From contig JACRPS010000021.1 of assembly GCA_016223085.1 (NCBI GenBank), forward strand, positions 124,001-188,000: a stretch of DNA of 64,000 bases. Direction: 5' to 3'. The stretch comes from Chloroflexota bacterium. Lineage in GTDB: Bacteria; Chloroflexota; Anaerolineae; Aggregatilineales; Phototrophicaceae. The translations under genes were made by a program, and so were the position numbers. The stretch's first letter is position 1. The number at the start of each line of letters is the position of its first letter. A model generated the notes under the pieces. It was not told where the DNA came from. It did not search any database and worked only from the letters and a program-made list of their open reading frames with translations. Below are positions 25,359 through 34,365 of the stretch, one piece after another.

Positions 25359-25532
25359 GTGGCGAAGCAAAAGCGTTCAATACTGGATGATCTGGGTAAT
25401 CGAGTGCGTGAATTACTGGAAGACATGGAACGCCTGCTGAAGCCCAGCCAGCCCAAACGCGCGCCCGTACCCGTCCCGGTACCCGTGCGTGTGCCACGTC
25501 CAGAATCCAGAAAGCGCAGTCCATACTTCTAA
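25359..25532 (+). CDS. 57-residue basic small protein, hypothetical
   Basis: The GTG start at 25359 follows GAGAAAGG (25342-25349). The product starts MAKQKRSILDDLGNRVRELL, continues as an amphipathic helix to about residue 28 (LLKP), then has a Pro-Val alternating stretch (APVPVPVPVRVPRP) and a basic tail ESRKRSPYF. It lies between the tRNA-Ala terminator and the promoter of the next gene, in a region with no competing longer frame, and its codon usage matches the core genes. I do not recognise a family. The helix plus basic tail could bind nucleic acid or a partner protein, but that is guesswork. Confidence 0.6.
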   Translation: MAKQKRSILDDLGNRVRELLEDMERLLKPSQPKRAPVPVPVPVRVPRPESRKRSPYF

Positions 25533-25625
25533 ACGGCTGCCTTGCCCAACTGAGTTTTGCTCCCCGGCGCGGCAAATCCGTCAGCGATATTTGCCGCGTT
25601 TTGTTTCCAACGCCCCGGTACACCC

Positions 25626-25654
25626 TTGACTGATCTCATTATTGATAATATAAT
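25626..25654 (+). promoter_or_regulatory. Sigma70-type promoter of the secreted hydrolase gene
   Basis: TTGACT (25626-25631), a 17-bp spacer and TATAAT (25649-25654) lie 59 bp before the ATG at 25714. Confidence 0.85.
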
Positions 25655-25713
25655 CATTTCTGGTTGCATACTCCGGAAACGGTTAGCCGTGTTCCGGCCA
25701 AAGGAGACATATC

Positions 25714-27264
25714 ATGAAAACTCTGTCACGCTGGCTGATGGCGCTGCTGCTGTTCACCCTGGCGACGGCAGCGCTGGCGCAGGATGATGCCATCACGCTC
25801 ACCCCGTTCACCAACCCAAGCTACGGTATTCAGGGGATGATCCCGGCAGGCTGGCAGGACATGGGGCGCGGGCTGTATGGCCGGTCGCCGGCCACGCAGG
25901 ACGTAACGCTGCTGGCGCTGCAGGCCGTTCCGGCAAAGGCCGACCAGGTGCTGCAATCGCTGCTGCCACAATTGCTGCTGACGGAAGCGCCGGAGAGTGT
26001 TGGCACGCGGGAAACCGATGCCTTCACCTGGACGCTGTACCACGTGGAGGTTGACGCACGCGGTGTACAGGTGGCGGTTGATCTGGCGCTGGCAGAGCAG
26101 GACGGCAAAACCTACCTGGCGCTGCTGCAAACCACACCGGAGGAATCTGAGGCGCTGCACGAGAACGTCTTTCTACCGGTGCTGGCTGCTTACCAGCCGC
26201 TGACCACCGAGGTGACGCCGGACCCGTCGCTGCCGTACCGGTCGGAAAACGTGACGTTTGACAACGGCGAGGTTACGCTATCCGGCACGCTGACACTGCC
26301 GGAAGGCGACGGCCCCTTCCCGGCGGTGGTGCTCGTTTCCGGCAGCGGCCCGCAGGACCGGGACGAGTCGCTGCTGCCGGCGGCGGAGATCAAGCCCTTT
26401 CAACTGCTGGCTGATGGCCTGACCCGCGCCGGTATCGCCGTGCTGCGCTATGATGATCGCGGCGTTGGCGCTTCCAGCGGCGACTTTACCAGCGCGACCA
26501 CCCGCGACTTTGCCGGCGATGCCGCCGCTGCCATAGATTATCTGCTCTCCCGCGAGGATATTATTCCACAGCAGATCGGCGTGCTGGGCCACAGCGAAGG
26601 CGGCATTGTGGCAGCCATACTGGGCGCGGAAAACCCGAACGTCGCCTTTATCATCTCGCTGGCCGGGCCGGGTGTGAGTGGCATGGATGTGCTGCTGAAG
26701 CAGAACGAACGGATCCTTCAGGTGAGCGGCGCCAGGCAGGAAGTAATAGACATTCAGCTCGAATACCTGAACCAACTGTACGATCTGATTGAATCGGGCA
26801 AGCTGGACGCCATCGAGCCGCTGATCGCGGATACGCTGACGCGGCAGGCCGAGTATATGACCGAGGAAGAACGCGCCGCCGTCGGTGATCTGGATGCCTA
26901 CGTCGCACAGACTGCCGCTGCCCAGGCGGAGCAGTTTGCTACGTCCTGGTGGAAGGAATTTCTGAGCCTTAACCCGGCGAACTACTGGGCTAAAACCACC
27001 GAGCCGGTGCTGGTGATCTTCGGCAGCCGGGATGTGCAGGTCGACGCCGAACAGAACGCTCCGGCAGTTGAGGCTGCCCTGCAGGAAGCCGGCAACAAGG
27101 ACGTGACGGTGGTCGTTATCCCGGATATGAACCACCTGGGCCAGCAGGCCGAAACCGGCGGTCTGGAAGAATACGGCACGCTGGAGCCGACCTTCCACCC
27201 CGATTTGCTGCCCACCATCACCGGCTGGCTGCTGGCGCGGGTGGACGCTGCCGGGGAGCAGTGA
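25714..27264 (+). CDS. Exported alpha/beta-hydrolase (dienelactone-hydrolase/BAAT-like)
   Basis: 516 residues. A signal peptide (MKTLSRWLMALLLFTLATAA, cut near ALA-QD) is followed by an N-terminal domain of about 150 residues, then a serine hydrolase of the YqiA/BAAT-type group: VVLVSGSGPQDRDESL (oxyanion region), VLRYDDRGVGASSGDF, the nucleophile elbow GVLGHSEGGIVAAIL (Ser), the acid in FGSRDVQVDAEQNAP (Asp), and the catalytic His in VIPDMNHLGQQ. It probably cleaves an ester or peptide bond outside the membrane; the substrate is unknown. It has its own good promoter (25626-25654) and GGAGA Shine-Dalgarno sequence. Confidence 0.9.
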   Translation: MKTLSRWLMALLLFTLATAALAQDDAITLTPFTNPSYGIQGMIPAGWQDMGRGLYGRSPATQDVTLLALQAVPAKADQVLQSLLPQLLLTEAPESVGTRETDAFTWTLYHVEVDARGVQVAVDLALAEQDGKTYLALLQTTPEESEALHENVFLPVLAAYQPLTTEVTPDPSLPYRSENVTFDNGEVTLSGTLTLPEGDGPFPAVVLVSGSGPQDRDESLLPAAEIKPFQLLADGLTRAGIAVLRYDDRGVGASSGDFTSATTRDFAGDAAAAIDYLLSREDIIPQQIGVLGHSEGGIVAAILGAENPNVAFIISLAGPGVSGMDVLLKQNERILQVSGARQEVIDIQLEYLNQLYDLIESGKLDAIEPLIADTLTRQAEYMTEEERAAVGDLDAYVAQTAAAQAEQFATSWWKEFLSLNPANYWAKTTEPVLVIFGSRDVQVDAEQNAPAVEAALQEAGNKDVTVVVIPDMNHLGQQAETGGLEEYGTLEPTFHPDLLPTITGWLLARVDAAGEQ

Positions 27265-27278
27265 TCGGTGCTTACGCG

Positions 27279-27306
27279 GTAGGGACGAGGCATGCCTCGT
27301 CCCTAA
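27279..27306. repeat. Palindromic repeat copy (GTAGGGACGAGG type)
   Basis: GTAGGGACGAGGCATGCCTCGTCCCTAA is shown here as arms GTAGGGACGAGG and CCTCGTCCCTAA around CATG, between the convergent hydrolase and GT2 genes. Confidence 0.9.
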
Positions 27307-27328
27307 GTCACAGTCCATACAACCGGCA

Positions 27329-28282
27329 TCACCGCAGATGCCGGTTGTAGTCCATATCAAACCACATGGCAAACATCAGAAAGTTCAGCCCGAACATGAT
27401 GAGGAACATGGCAAACAGGGCCGAGGTCGCGGCGACCGGTCCGTTGAACAGCCGGTGGAAAAACAGAACCAGGCCGAGGATGAGGCCGGGCAAAAACGTG
27501 AGCACGCCGAAGAAGTAAAACAGCACCAGTGGATGAGAGTCGCGCACGATAAACTTCTGGAACAGCCGTTGGATAAAGCCCCGCAGCAGCAGCAGCGAGA
27601 TGGTGGGTATCACGCGCCAGATACGAATCCCGCTGCGTTCCCCGATGCCGTAGACTGGCTTGACCGGCACATCACGCACCGCGAAGTTGTGAATATTCAG
27701 CATAATCAGCAGGTGATTCGGGTAGCCGTAGCGTTTCCACAGCCGGTCGAGTTCGAGGGTTTGCAGCGCCCGGCGGGAGATGGCGGTATAGCCGGTCTGC
27801 GAATCGAAGATGTGCCAGTAGCCGGATGCGATTTTGGTCATCAGCGACAGGAATACGTTGCCCAGGTAGCGCACGCGCGGAATCTGATCCCACGCTTCGC
27901 CAGTGACCAGCCGGTTCCCCTTGGTGTAATCCACCTCGCCGGCCACGACCGGCCCGATAATCAGCGGCAGGTCATCGGGGTCCATCTGGGCGTCGCCAGC
28001 CATGACGGCGACCACATCCATGTTATCCTGCAACGCGCGTTTATAGCCCGTGACAATCGCGCCGCCCACCCCCTGGTTAACTTCATGGCGGATAAAACAG
28101 ACGCGGGCGGTGCCAGTCGTGCGCACGTACTCCTCCACCACCTGCGGCGTCCGGTCGGTGCTCGTGTCGTCTACCACGTAAATCCGGTCAACATAATCCG
28201 GCATAGTGTCCAGCACGCGCGTGATGAGCAGTTCTTCGTTGTGGCAGGGGACAACGACGGCGACCGAGGCTTCCTGATACAT
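27329..28282 (-). CDS. GT2 glycosyltransferase with C-terminal membrane domain
   Basis: 317 residues from the ATG at 28282, which has GGAG 9 bp upstream; in-frame ATGs at 28312 and 28342 lack a ribosome site. SVAVVVPCHNEELLITRVL opens the GT-A domain; YVVDDTSTDRTPQVVEEY and VMAGDAQMDPDDLPLII (the DxD region) are GT2 motifs. The C-terminal 90 residues hold three hydrophobic helices (VLFYFFGVLTFLPGLILGLV and on), as in polyprenyl-phosphate sugar transferases that anchor in the membrane. It probably makes a lipid-linked sugar for cell-envelope glycans. It is divergent from the DUF354-like gene at 28420. Confidence 0.9.
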   Translation of the reverse strand: MYQEASVAVVVPCHNEELLITRVLDTMPDYVDRIYVVDDTSTDRTPQVVEEYVRTTGTARVCFIRHEVNQGVGGAIVTGYKRALQDNMDVVAVMAGDAQMDPDDLPLIIGPVVAGEVDYTKGNRLVTGEAWDQIPRVRYLGNVFLSLMTKIASGYWHIFDSQTGYTAISRRALQTLELDRLWKRYGYPNHLLIMLNIHNFAVRDVPVKPVYGIGERSGIRIWRVIPTISLLLLRGFIQRLFQKFIVRDSHPLVLFYFFGVLTFLPGLILGLVLFFHRLFNGPVAATSALFAMFLIMFGLNFLMFAMWFDMDYNRHLR

Positions 28283-28419
28283 AAATGCTTGCTCCGTTTG
28301 TGATGCGCGCATGGTTGTACGCAAGAAATCTGAAACTGTCAAGCCTGCATCTGCATCGTGTACAATAGGTCACATTCCGAAACGGGGCGTGGCGCCCCCA
28401 CAGATGTGTAAAGGGCATC

Positions 28420-29469
28420 ATGGCAAATATCCTGATTGATCTCGGCCATCCGGGCGATGTGCATATTTTTCGCGGCGCGGCGCAGCGGTGGATGGCGCAG
28501 GGACACAAGGTTCTGTTCACGGCGCTCGACCGCGAGATGATCGTGCGGCTGCTCGACGTCTACAAGCTGCCCTACCGCGTGACTTACAAGCGGCGGAAGG
28601 GCAAGCTGGCGCTGGCGTTTGAACTCATCCTGCGTACGCTGGCGACTCTGCGGATTGCACGGCAGTTTAAGACCGATTTGTTTGTGGGCATTGGCAGCCC
28701 GACCATCGGCTTCCCGGCCTGGCTGATGCGGAAGCCCTATATCGCGCTGACGGATACGGAACACGCCAGGGAACAGCACGCCCTGTTTAAACCGTTTGCT
28801 ACGCTGGTCGCCACGCCGGATGTGTTCACGTATGATATGGGGCCAAAACAGGTGCGTTACCCGGCTTATCATGAATTGATGTACCTGCACCCGGAGGATT
28901 TCACCCCTGACCCAGCCGTGCTTGAACCGCTGGGCTTAACCCCGGATGACCGCTTTTTTGTCGTGCGCTTTGTCGCCTGGGAAGCGACACACGATGTTGG
29001 CCAGCACGGGTTCTCGCTGGACGAGAAACGCGCCCTGCTGCGCGAACTGGCGTCCCACGGGCGAGTGCTGCTTTCGGTTGAAGGCCGTGTTGACCACGAA
29101 TTTCAACCACTCGTCCAATCCTTTGCTCCTGAAGACGTGCATCACCTGCTGGCGTTTGCCACGCTGTATGTTGGCGAGGGCGCCACGATGGCGTCAGAGG
29201 CGGCTGTGCTGGGCACGCCCGCGGTTTATGTCAACACGCTGACGATGGGATACGTCCTGGAGGAGGAGCAGTACGGCCTGCTGCACATCTGCAGGGACGG
29301 CAGCGCGGCGCTGGAGAAAGTGCGCGAACTGCTGGCGCTGCCCGATCTTAAACCGCAGTGGACGGCCAAACGTGACCGGCTGCTGGCGACAAAAATTAAC
29401 CCCACTCCCTGGCTGGTCGAACTGGGCAACCGCCTGCTGCACAACCCGCGCGGGCCGGCGTATGAGTAA
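28420..29469 (+). CDS. DUF354 family GT-B-like protein
   Basis: 349 residues. The N-terminus MANILIDLGHPGDVHIFRGA and the following ALDREMIVRLLDVYKLPYRV are the DUF354 signature (GT-B fold related to MurG/UDP-sugar 2-epimerase). VRFVAWEATHDVGQHGFSLD and VGEGATMASEAAVLGTPAVY (the nucleotide-sugar loop with the Glu) support a glycosyltransferase-like role in polysaccharide or glycolipid synthesis, though no activity is known to me for this family. The C-terminus overlaps the start of the zinc-ribbon protein by 8 bp. It is divergent from the GT2 gene, forming a glycan-related pair. Confidence 0.88.
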   Translation: MANILIDLGHPGDVHIFRGAAQRWMAQGHKVLFTALDREMIVRLLDVYKLPYRVTYKRRKGKLALAFELILRTLATLRIARQFKTDLFVGIGSPTIGFPAWLMRKPYIALTDTEHAREQHALFKPFATLVATPDVFTYDMGPKQVRYPAYHELMYLHPEDFTPDPAVLEPLGLTPDDRFFVVRFVAWEATHDVGQHGFSLDEKRALLRELASHGRVLLSVEGRVDHEFQPLVQSFAPEDVHHLLAFATLYVGEGATMASEAAVLGTPAVYVNTLTMGYVLEEEQYGLLHICRDGSAALEKVRELLALPDLKPQWTAKRDRLLATKINPTPWLVELGNRLLHNPRGPAYE

Positions 29470-29695
29470 ACGACGCCGGAAATCAGTAGGGACACGGCAT
29501 GCCGTGCCCCTACAACCCGATGCAGACCAGCCGCCGGACATAATGCCCATCTGGGAATGTCCCAACTGTGGGCAGAACTACTTCGGGGCGCAGCCGCCGG
29601 ATATGTGCGCCTACTGCCGCGATTTCACCACCTGGCGGCCTGTCCAACCCGATGATCCCCATAATCTGCCGGATAAACACAATGGTCGTTTATAA
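29462..29695 (+). CDS. Rubredoxin-like zinc-ribbon protein, repeat-extended N-terminus
   Basis: 77 residues from the ATG at 29462, or 50 from the in-frame ATG at 29543. The core is WECPNCGQNYFGAQPPDMCA followed by YC: two CxxC knuckles 14 residues apart with a PPxxC turn, the rubredoxin/rubrerythrin-tail pattern that binds Fe or Zn. Residues 8-20 (SVGTRHAVPLQP region) are translated from a palindromic repeat (29486-29513), so either the repeat moved into the 5' end of the gene or the true start is at 29543. It overlaps the DUF354 gene. It may be a redox or zinc-binding partner; no more can be said. Confidence 0.7.
   Translation: MSKRRRKSVGTRHAVPLQPDADQPPDIMPIWECPNCGQNYFGAQPPDMCAYCRDFTTWRPVQPDDPHNLPDKHNGRL
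29486..29513. repeat. Palindromic repeat copy inside the zinc-ribbon frame
   Basis: Arms GTAGGGACACGGC and GCCGTGCCCCTAC around AT, 28 bp with one mismatch. Confidence 0.9.
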
Positions 29696-29697
29696 AG

Positions 29698-29726
29698 GTA
29701 GGGACACGGCGCCGCCATGTCCCTAC
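29698..29726. repeat. Palindromic repeat copy (GTAGGGACACGGC type)
   Basis: GTAGGGACACGGC, GCC and GCCATGTCCCTAC, with one mismatch, lie between the convergent ends of the zinc-ribbon and sensor kinase genes. Confidence 0.9.
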
Positions 29727-29736
29727 AGGAGACCCG

Positions 29737-31515
29737 TCAGTCCGTAATGGCAGACGTGCCTTTCCAGACCACGCGGACTGCCGTACCCTGTCCCGACCCG
29801 CTGGTAATCTCAAGCTGCGCGCCGATCGCTTCCGCACGTTCGCGCATCATCTGCAACCCCAGGCCGCCGGAGGGCGTGGTCGCATCGAAGCCGCGCCCGT
29901 CGTCCTGAATCGTTAACTCCACCGCATTGGCTTCGCCGCGCAGATTCACCGTGACGTGCCGGGCTTTGGAATGTTTGGTGATGTTGTTGAGCGCCTCCTG
30001 CGCAATCCGGTACAGCGCGATGTGCGCATCCGGCGGCAGCACAAATTCGCCGTCCACGTTCAGCGCGACGGTGATACGGCGGCGGCCATACATGGCGGTG
30101 ACAAGCTGGTGCAGCAACCGGTCCAGGCTGGTGTTGAGAATCGCCGGGGGGCGCAGTTGCAGCAGCAGCGTGCGCATCTCCGCCATCGCCGCTTTAATCA
30201 ACTGGTGCAATTCGGTGAGTGCCTGAGGAATCCGGTCGGGCTGGCGCTGCCACTGCCGCGTCAGGGTTTCGGTCAGGACGCTGGCGGAAAACAGTGTCTG
30301 GGTCACGGCGTCGTGCAGGTCGCGCGCCAACTGCTGCCGTTCCTGCAGGGCTGCCAGTTCCTGCGCCTGCAGGTAAAGCTGCGCGTTCCGAATCGCAATC
30401 GCGGCCTCATAGGCGAACAGTTGCAGGATTTCCGCGTGATTGTCGTTAAAATAGTCCGCCTGGCTGCTCATCACATTCAGCAGGCCGATCACATCGTTTT
30501 CAATCAGAATCGGTGTGCCCAGGTACGAGCGCATGGTTGTGACCAGCGGCAGCCGCGGGGACGAGTCCACCGTGTCGAGATTTGGGACGATCAGTGGGCG
30601 GCGTGTATCCACGATCTGCGCGAACAGCGGCCTGTCGTCAATGCGCAGGCGGTATTGTTTGATGTTCGCTTCCAGTTCGGCCAACCCCTGCTCACCCTGG
30701 CCGTAGCTGCGCACGCGGGTAATGATGCCGTTGTCAATCAGCAGAATGTAGGCAGAGTCGTGTGGCACCAGCCGCCCGACGGTCATCAGAATGTGTTCCA
30801 GCACCTGATCGAGATTGAGCGTGCTGGTCAGCACGGTAGCAATATCGCGCAGGGCTTCTGCCAGTATCCGGCGCTCGCGCTCGGCGGTTTCCGTCTGGTG
30901 CCGCCGGGTGACATCGCGCGCGACTTTGATAAACCCCTGCAGGTCGCCGTTCCGGTCGCGCAGCGGACGCAGCGTGCCGCTGGCAAAAAAGCGGCTGCCA
31001 TCCCGGCGGAGGTGCCAGCGTTCGTCTTCGGCATACCCGTTTGTCAGCGCCTGCTGCTGTTCCTTCCAGGCTTCGCCGCTCACCTGGTCGTCCGGCGTGA
31101 ACAGAATTGCCGCGTTCTGTCCCAGGATTTCAGCTTCGCTGAACCCAAAGATTCGCTGCGCGCCAGCGTTCCAGGTGGTGATGCGCCCATCCAGAGCCAT
31201 CGTAAAAATGGCGTAATCCTTGATATTCTCCAGAATAGCCTGGAGCTGCTCCTGCGCATCAAACAGGGCAGATTCGGCGCGCGCCCGCGCCTCCATTTCC
31301 GCTTCCAGCACATCGTCAGTGGGCGCTTCCGCCGCCGCTGTGCGTTGCACGTCTTCACACCGGAGGATGATCTCCTCAACCAGCGGACGGAGCGACTGCC
31401 GGTGTTCCGGGGGCAGGCCATCCATCTGCTGTTGAAACGCCTGGACTGCCGTTAACAGGGCTTCAAACGGATTCTGAGAGGTATTTACAATCACATACTG
31501 TCCTCGATCAACCAT
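29737..31515 (-). CDS. PAS-GAF NarL-type sensor histidine kinase
   Basis: 592 residues, no transmembrane segment. A PAS domain (about 90-205, ILENIKDYAIFTMALDGRIT and TTWNAGAQRIFGFS) with PAC tail is followed by a GAF domain (about 235-385, SYGQGEQGLAEL; SYLGTPILIENDVIGLLNVM). The HisKA_3 dimerisation helix is RQQLARDLHDAVTQTLFSAS (phospho-acceptor His in LHD), and the HATPase is RIAQEALNNITKHSKARHV with DDGRGFD and GLGLQMMRERAEAIG. This is a cytoplasmic sensor that would phosphorylate a NarL-type regulator; none is adjacent, so it is an orphan here. A possible ligand or heme in PAS/GAF cannot be inferred. Confidence 0.93.
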   Translation of the reverse strand: MVDRGQYVIVNTSQNPFEALLTAVQAFQQQMDGLPPEHRQSLRPLVEEIILRCEDVQRTAAAEAPTDDVLEAEMEARARAESALFDAQEQLQAILENIKDYAIFTMALDGRITTWNAGAQRIFGFSEAEILGQNAAILFTPDDQVSGEAWKEQQQALTNGYAEDERWHLRRDGSRFFASGTLRPLRDRNGDLQGFIKVARDVTRRHQTETAERERRILAEALRDIATVLTSTLNLDQVLEHILMTVGRLVPHDSAYILLIDNGIITRVRSYGQGEQGLAELEANIKQYRLRIDDRPLFAQIVDTRRPLIVPNLDTVDSSPRLPLVTTMRSYLGTPILIENDVIGLLNVMSSQADYFNDNHAEILQLFAYEAAIAIRNAQLYLQAQELAALQERQQLARDLHDAVTQTLFSASVLTETLTRQWQRQPDRIPQALTELHQLIKAAMAEMRTLLLQLRPPAILNTSLDRLLHQLVTAMYGRRRITVALNVDGEFVLPPDAHIALYRIAQEALNNITKHSKARHVTVNLRGEANAVELTIQDDGRGFDATTPSGGLGLQMMRERAEAIGAQLEITSGSGQGTAVRVVWKGTSAITD

Positions 31516-31777
31516 TAAACAAAGCGTTAAAAAAGACAGTTTTGAATGTCATACACCATTTGTATTGATTTCCTGTTGGTGGAGTTTATAAGACGTGTAA
31601 GCGAACCGGAGCGTACGCCGCTGCTCCATGCTGGTCTGGATAAAATGCCGAACGCAAAGTAGCAAAAAGCCGGAAACGTGGTATAAACATATACTGCCGT
31701 TCCCGGTGTGGAACGGGGAAAACAGGTAGGTTTTCAACTGTTTTCCAAATAGATAGGGTTAAAGGAGAAGGAAGGTT

Positions 31778-33067
31778 ATGCGCAGCAGTAAATGGTTCAT
31801 ACTCGTGGCAGCCCTGGCGCTGATGCTGGGCGTGTTTGCCCTGGCCTCGGCCCAAGATGCGCAGCCATCCGGCGACCTTGAAATCTTCTCGTGGTGGACG
31901 GGCGGCGGCGAAGAAGCCGGCCTGAACGCCCTGATCGAGAAGTTCAAGGAAATGTACCCGGACGTGAACGTGATTAACTCGGCGGTGGCCGGTGGTTCGG
32001 GCGTGAATGCACGCGCCGTGCTGCAAACGCGAATGCTGGGTGGTGACCCGCCCGGCACGTTCCAAGTCCATGCCGGCGCGGAACTGAACACCCTGTGGGT
32101 GGCCGCCGACAAGATGGAACCGCTGAACGACCTGTACGAACAGAACGGCTGGATGGAGCAGTATCCGCAGGGTCTGCTCGACCTCATCAGCGACGATGAA
32201 GGCAACATCTACTCGGTGCCGGTGAACATTCACCGCTCGAACGTGCTATGGTACATCCCCGCCAATCTCGAAGAGTGGGGCGTGACGGTTCCGGCGACGT
32301 GGGACGAGTTTATCAATGAAACCTGCCCCAAACTGCAGGAAGCCGGCGTGACGCCGCTGGCCGTTGGTGAAACCTGGACCCAGGTTCACCTGTGGGAAAA
32401 CGTGGCGCTGGGCGTGCTGGGGCCGGAAAAATATAACGGCCTGTGGGATGGCACGACCGACTGGGCCGGCGAAGACATGACCCAAGTCTGGGAGACGTTC
32501 GGCAAGGTGCTGGACTGCGCCAACGAAGACATGAATGCACTGACCTGGCAGGACGCTTCCAGGATGGTCATCGAGGGCAAGGCCGCCTTTAACGTGATGG
32601 GCGACTGGGCCGCCGGGTACTTCCTGGTGGACAACAGCCTGGAACCGGAAACGGGCTTCGGCTGGGCGCCGGCGCCGGGCACGGAAGGTGTGTTTAACAT
32701 GCTGTCCGACACCTTCGGTCTGCCGAAGGATGCCCCGAACCGCGACGCGGTTGTCGCCTGGCTGTCATTCCTCGGCTCGGCTGAGGCGCAGGACATCTTC
32801 AACCCGCTGAAGGGTTCGCTCCCGGCCAACACGGAAGCCCAAATTGACGACTCGGAGCTGTACAACGCTTACTTCCAGAACGCCTATGAAGACTGGACAA
32901 GCAACACCATCGTCGGCAGTCTGGCGCACGGCGCGGTCGCTCCGCAGGAATTCAGCAGCCCGTTTAACGACGTGATCGCTGGCTTCCAGGAAAGCCGCGA
33001 CGTGGCTACCGCCCAGGCGACGGCTGCCGAACTGGCCGCCACCACCATGACGGCGGGCAGCGAATAA
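31778..33067 (+). CDS. Sugar ABC transporter substrate-binding protein
   Basis: 429 residues. The leader MRSSKWFILVAALALMLGVF, cut near ALASAQD, lacks a lipobox Cys. The mature protein is a family 1 (MalE/UgpB-like) solute-binding protein: LEIFSWWTGGGEEAGLNALI, VNSAVAGGSG-type hinge, DLYEQNGWMEQYPQGLLDLI, and a C-terminal lobe with WAPAPGTEGVFNMLSDTFGL. It is the first gene of an importer with the two permeases at 33262 and 34362, and a good GGAGAAGGAAGG Shine-Dalgarno sequence precedes it. No ATPase gene is in the operon, so a shared MsmK/UgpC-type ATPase elsewhere is likely. Nearby galK and galT hint at a galactoside substrate (inference). Confidence 0.92.
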   Translation: MRSSKWFILVAALALMLGVFALASAQDAQPSGDLEIFSWWTGGGEEAGLNALIEKFKEMYPDVNVINSAVAGGSGVNARAVLQTRMLGGDPPGTFQVHAGAELNTLWVAADKMEPLNDLYEQNGWMEQYPQGLLDLISDDEGNIYSVPVNIHRSNVLWYIPANLEEWGVTVPATWDEFINETCPKLQEAGVTPLAVGETWTQVHLWENVALGVLGPEKYNGLWDGTTDWAGEDMTQVWETFGKVLDCANEDMNALTWQDASRMVIEGKAAFNVMGDWAAGYFLVDNSLEPETGFGWAPAPGTEGVFNMLSDTFGLPKDAPNRDAVVAWLSFLGSAEAQDIFNPLKGSLPANTEAQIDDSELYNAYFQNAYEDWTSNTIVGSLAHGAVAPQEFSSPFNDVIAGFQESRDVATAQATAAELAATTMTAGSE

Positions 33068-33080
33068 TTCAATCAACTCT

Positions 33081-33108
33081 GTAGGGACACGATCTATCGT
33101 GTCCCTAC
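33081..33108. repeat. Palindromic repeat copy (GTAGGGACACGAT type)
   Basis: GTAGGGACACGAT, CT and ATCGTGTCCCTAC lie between the binding-protein and first permease genes. The hairpin may trim the transcript and favour higher expression of the binding protein. Confidence 0.92.
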
Positions 33109-33205
33109 GACGCAGACACAGAGGGGCGCACGCAGGTGCGCCCTTGCCGTTTCCAAAACGGACAAAACGGGGTAAGGTAGGGGTGCATTTCAACGAGAGG
33201 ACGGC

Positions 33206-33227
33206 TGTAGGGGCGTACGCCCCTACA
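33206..33227. repeat. Short palindrome of the GTAGGGGCG subtype
   Basis: TGTAGGGGCGT and ACGCCCCTACA form a perfect 22-bp palindrome, about 100 bp after the previous copy and within the same operon gap. Confidence 0.92.
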
Positions 33228-33261
33228 GATAACGTTCGGGAAATTATTAGAGGACACACTT

Positions 33262-34365
33262 ATGAACCGTGACCGCGTGACGGCAATTTTGATGCTGACG
33301 CCCTCGGTAATTCTGCTGGCGATCTTTGTCTACGGCTTTATCGCCTGGACCGGCTACACGTCCGTGACGGACAGCAACCTGCGCCAGCAGCTACGGGGTG
33401 AAACGGCGGAGGTGGTCGGGCTGAAGAACTACGAAGACCTGTTCACCGGCCTGTTGAACAAACGCTTCCGCGTTGACATGACCAACACGGTCTTTTTTAC
33501 CATCCTGTTCATCGTCGCCTGTCTGGGTGTTGGTATTCTGCTGGCGATTCTGCTTGACCAGAAGATCAAGGGTGAGTCCGTTTTCCGTACCATCTTCCTG
33601 TTTCCGATGGCGCTGTCCTTTGTGGTTACGGGGGTAGCGTGGAAATGGCTGTTTAACCCGACCAGCGGCATCAACGTTCTGCCGACGGTCATTGGCTTGC
33701 CGGCGGGGCAATTCCAGTGGTTCATCAGCGAAGATCGCTGGCTGCCGTTTAACTGGCATGACCTGGGTTTTTATATCGCCCTGATTCTGCTGGGCATGGC
33801 CCTGCTGTTTACACTGTGGCAGTGGAGCAAGAAGCGGTCGCAGTGGGCCGCCTTCGGCGCGGCGCTGACGCTGCTGCTGCTGGCGTGGGTGACACTGGGC
33901 GACCCACGCAGCATCACGCCGATCAGGGAAGATGGTCACGGCTTCAACGTGGCGCTGATCGCGCTGGTGGTGGCCGCCGGCTGGCAGATGTCCGGCTACA
34001 CGATGGCGATGTACCTGGCCGGGCTGCGCGGCATCTCCGAAGATTTGCGCGAGGCGGCGCGGGTGGATGGCTGCAGCGAACTCCAGGTCTACCGGCGGAT
34101 TATCTTCCCGCTGCTCCAGCCGATCACGCTAAGCGCCATGATTATCCTCGGCCACATCTCGCTCAAGATTTTTGATCTGGCCTACACGATGGGCGGCGGC
34201 AACAACCTGTTTATTGACATGCCGGGCATCAACATGTTTTTCACCACCTTCCGCGCTTCGGAGTTCGGGCGCGGCGCAGCAATTGCCGTCATCATGCTGA
34301 TTATGGTCGCGGTGGTGATCGTGCCGTACCTGTACACGCAGCTTCGCTCGGAGACGCACCTATGA
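33262..34365 (+). CDS. Sugar ABC transporter permease (MalF/UgpA-like)
   Basis: 367 residues. TM1 is in [20 protein letters not shown], and the EAA loop is [20 protein letters not shown], which contacts the ATPase. Compared with the usual 290-300 residues, there is an extra segment around 175-215 ([20 protein letters not shown] and [12 protein letters not shown]), two added hydrophobic helices before the conserved core. The C-terminus ends in [20 protein letters not shown]. It overlaps the next permease by 4 bp (ATGA). It forms the membrane channel of the importer with the 34362 gene. Confidence 0.93.
   Translation: MNRDRVTAILMLTPSVILLAIFVYGFIAWTGYTSVTDSNLRQQLRGETAEVVGLKNYEDLFTGLLNKRFRVDMTNTVFFTILFIVACLGVGILLAILLDQKIKGESVFRTIFLFPMALSFVVTGVAWKWLFNPTSGINVLPTVIGLPAGQFQWFISEDRWLPFNWHDLGFYIALILLGMALLFTLWQWSKKRSQWAAFGAALTLLLLAWVTLGDPRSITPIREDGHGFNVALIALVVAAGWQMSGYTMAMYLAGLRGISEDLREAARVDGCSELQVYRRIIFPLLQPITLSAMIILGHISLKIFDLAYTMGGGNNLFIDMPGINMFFTTFRASEFGRGAAIAVIMLIMVAVVIVPYLYTQLRSETHL

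Noticed and set aside
27338-28303. 321-codon plus-strand frame opposite the GT2 gene
   Set aside because: The minus-strand GT2 has clear motifs; this frame is Gln/His/Asp-rich and domain-free.
29956-31455. 499-codon plus-strand frame opposite the PAS-GAF kinase
   Set aside because: The kinase on the other strand has all motifs; this frame has no recognisable sequence.
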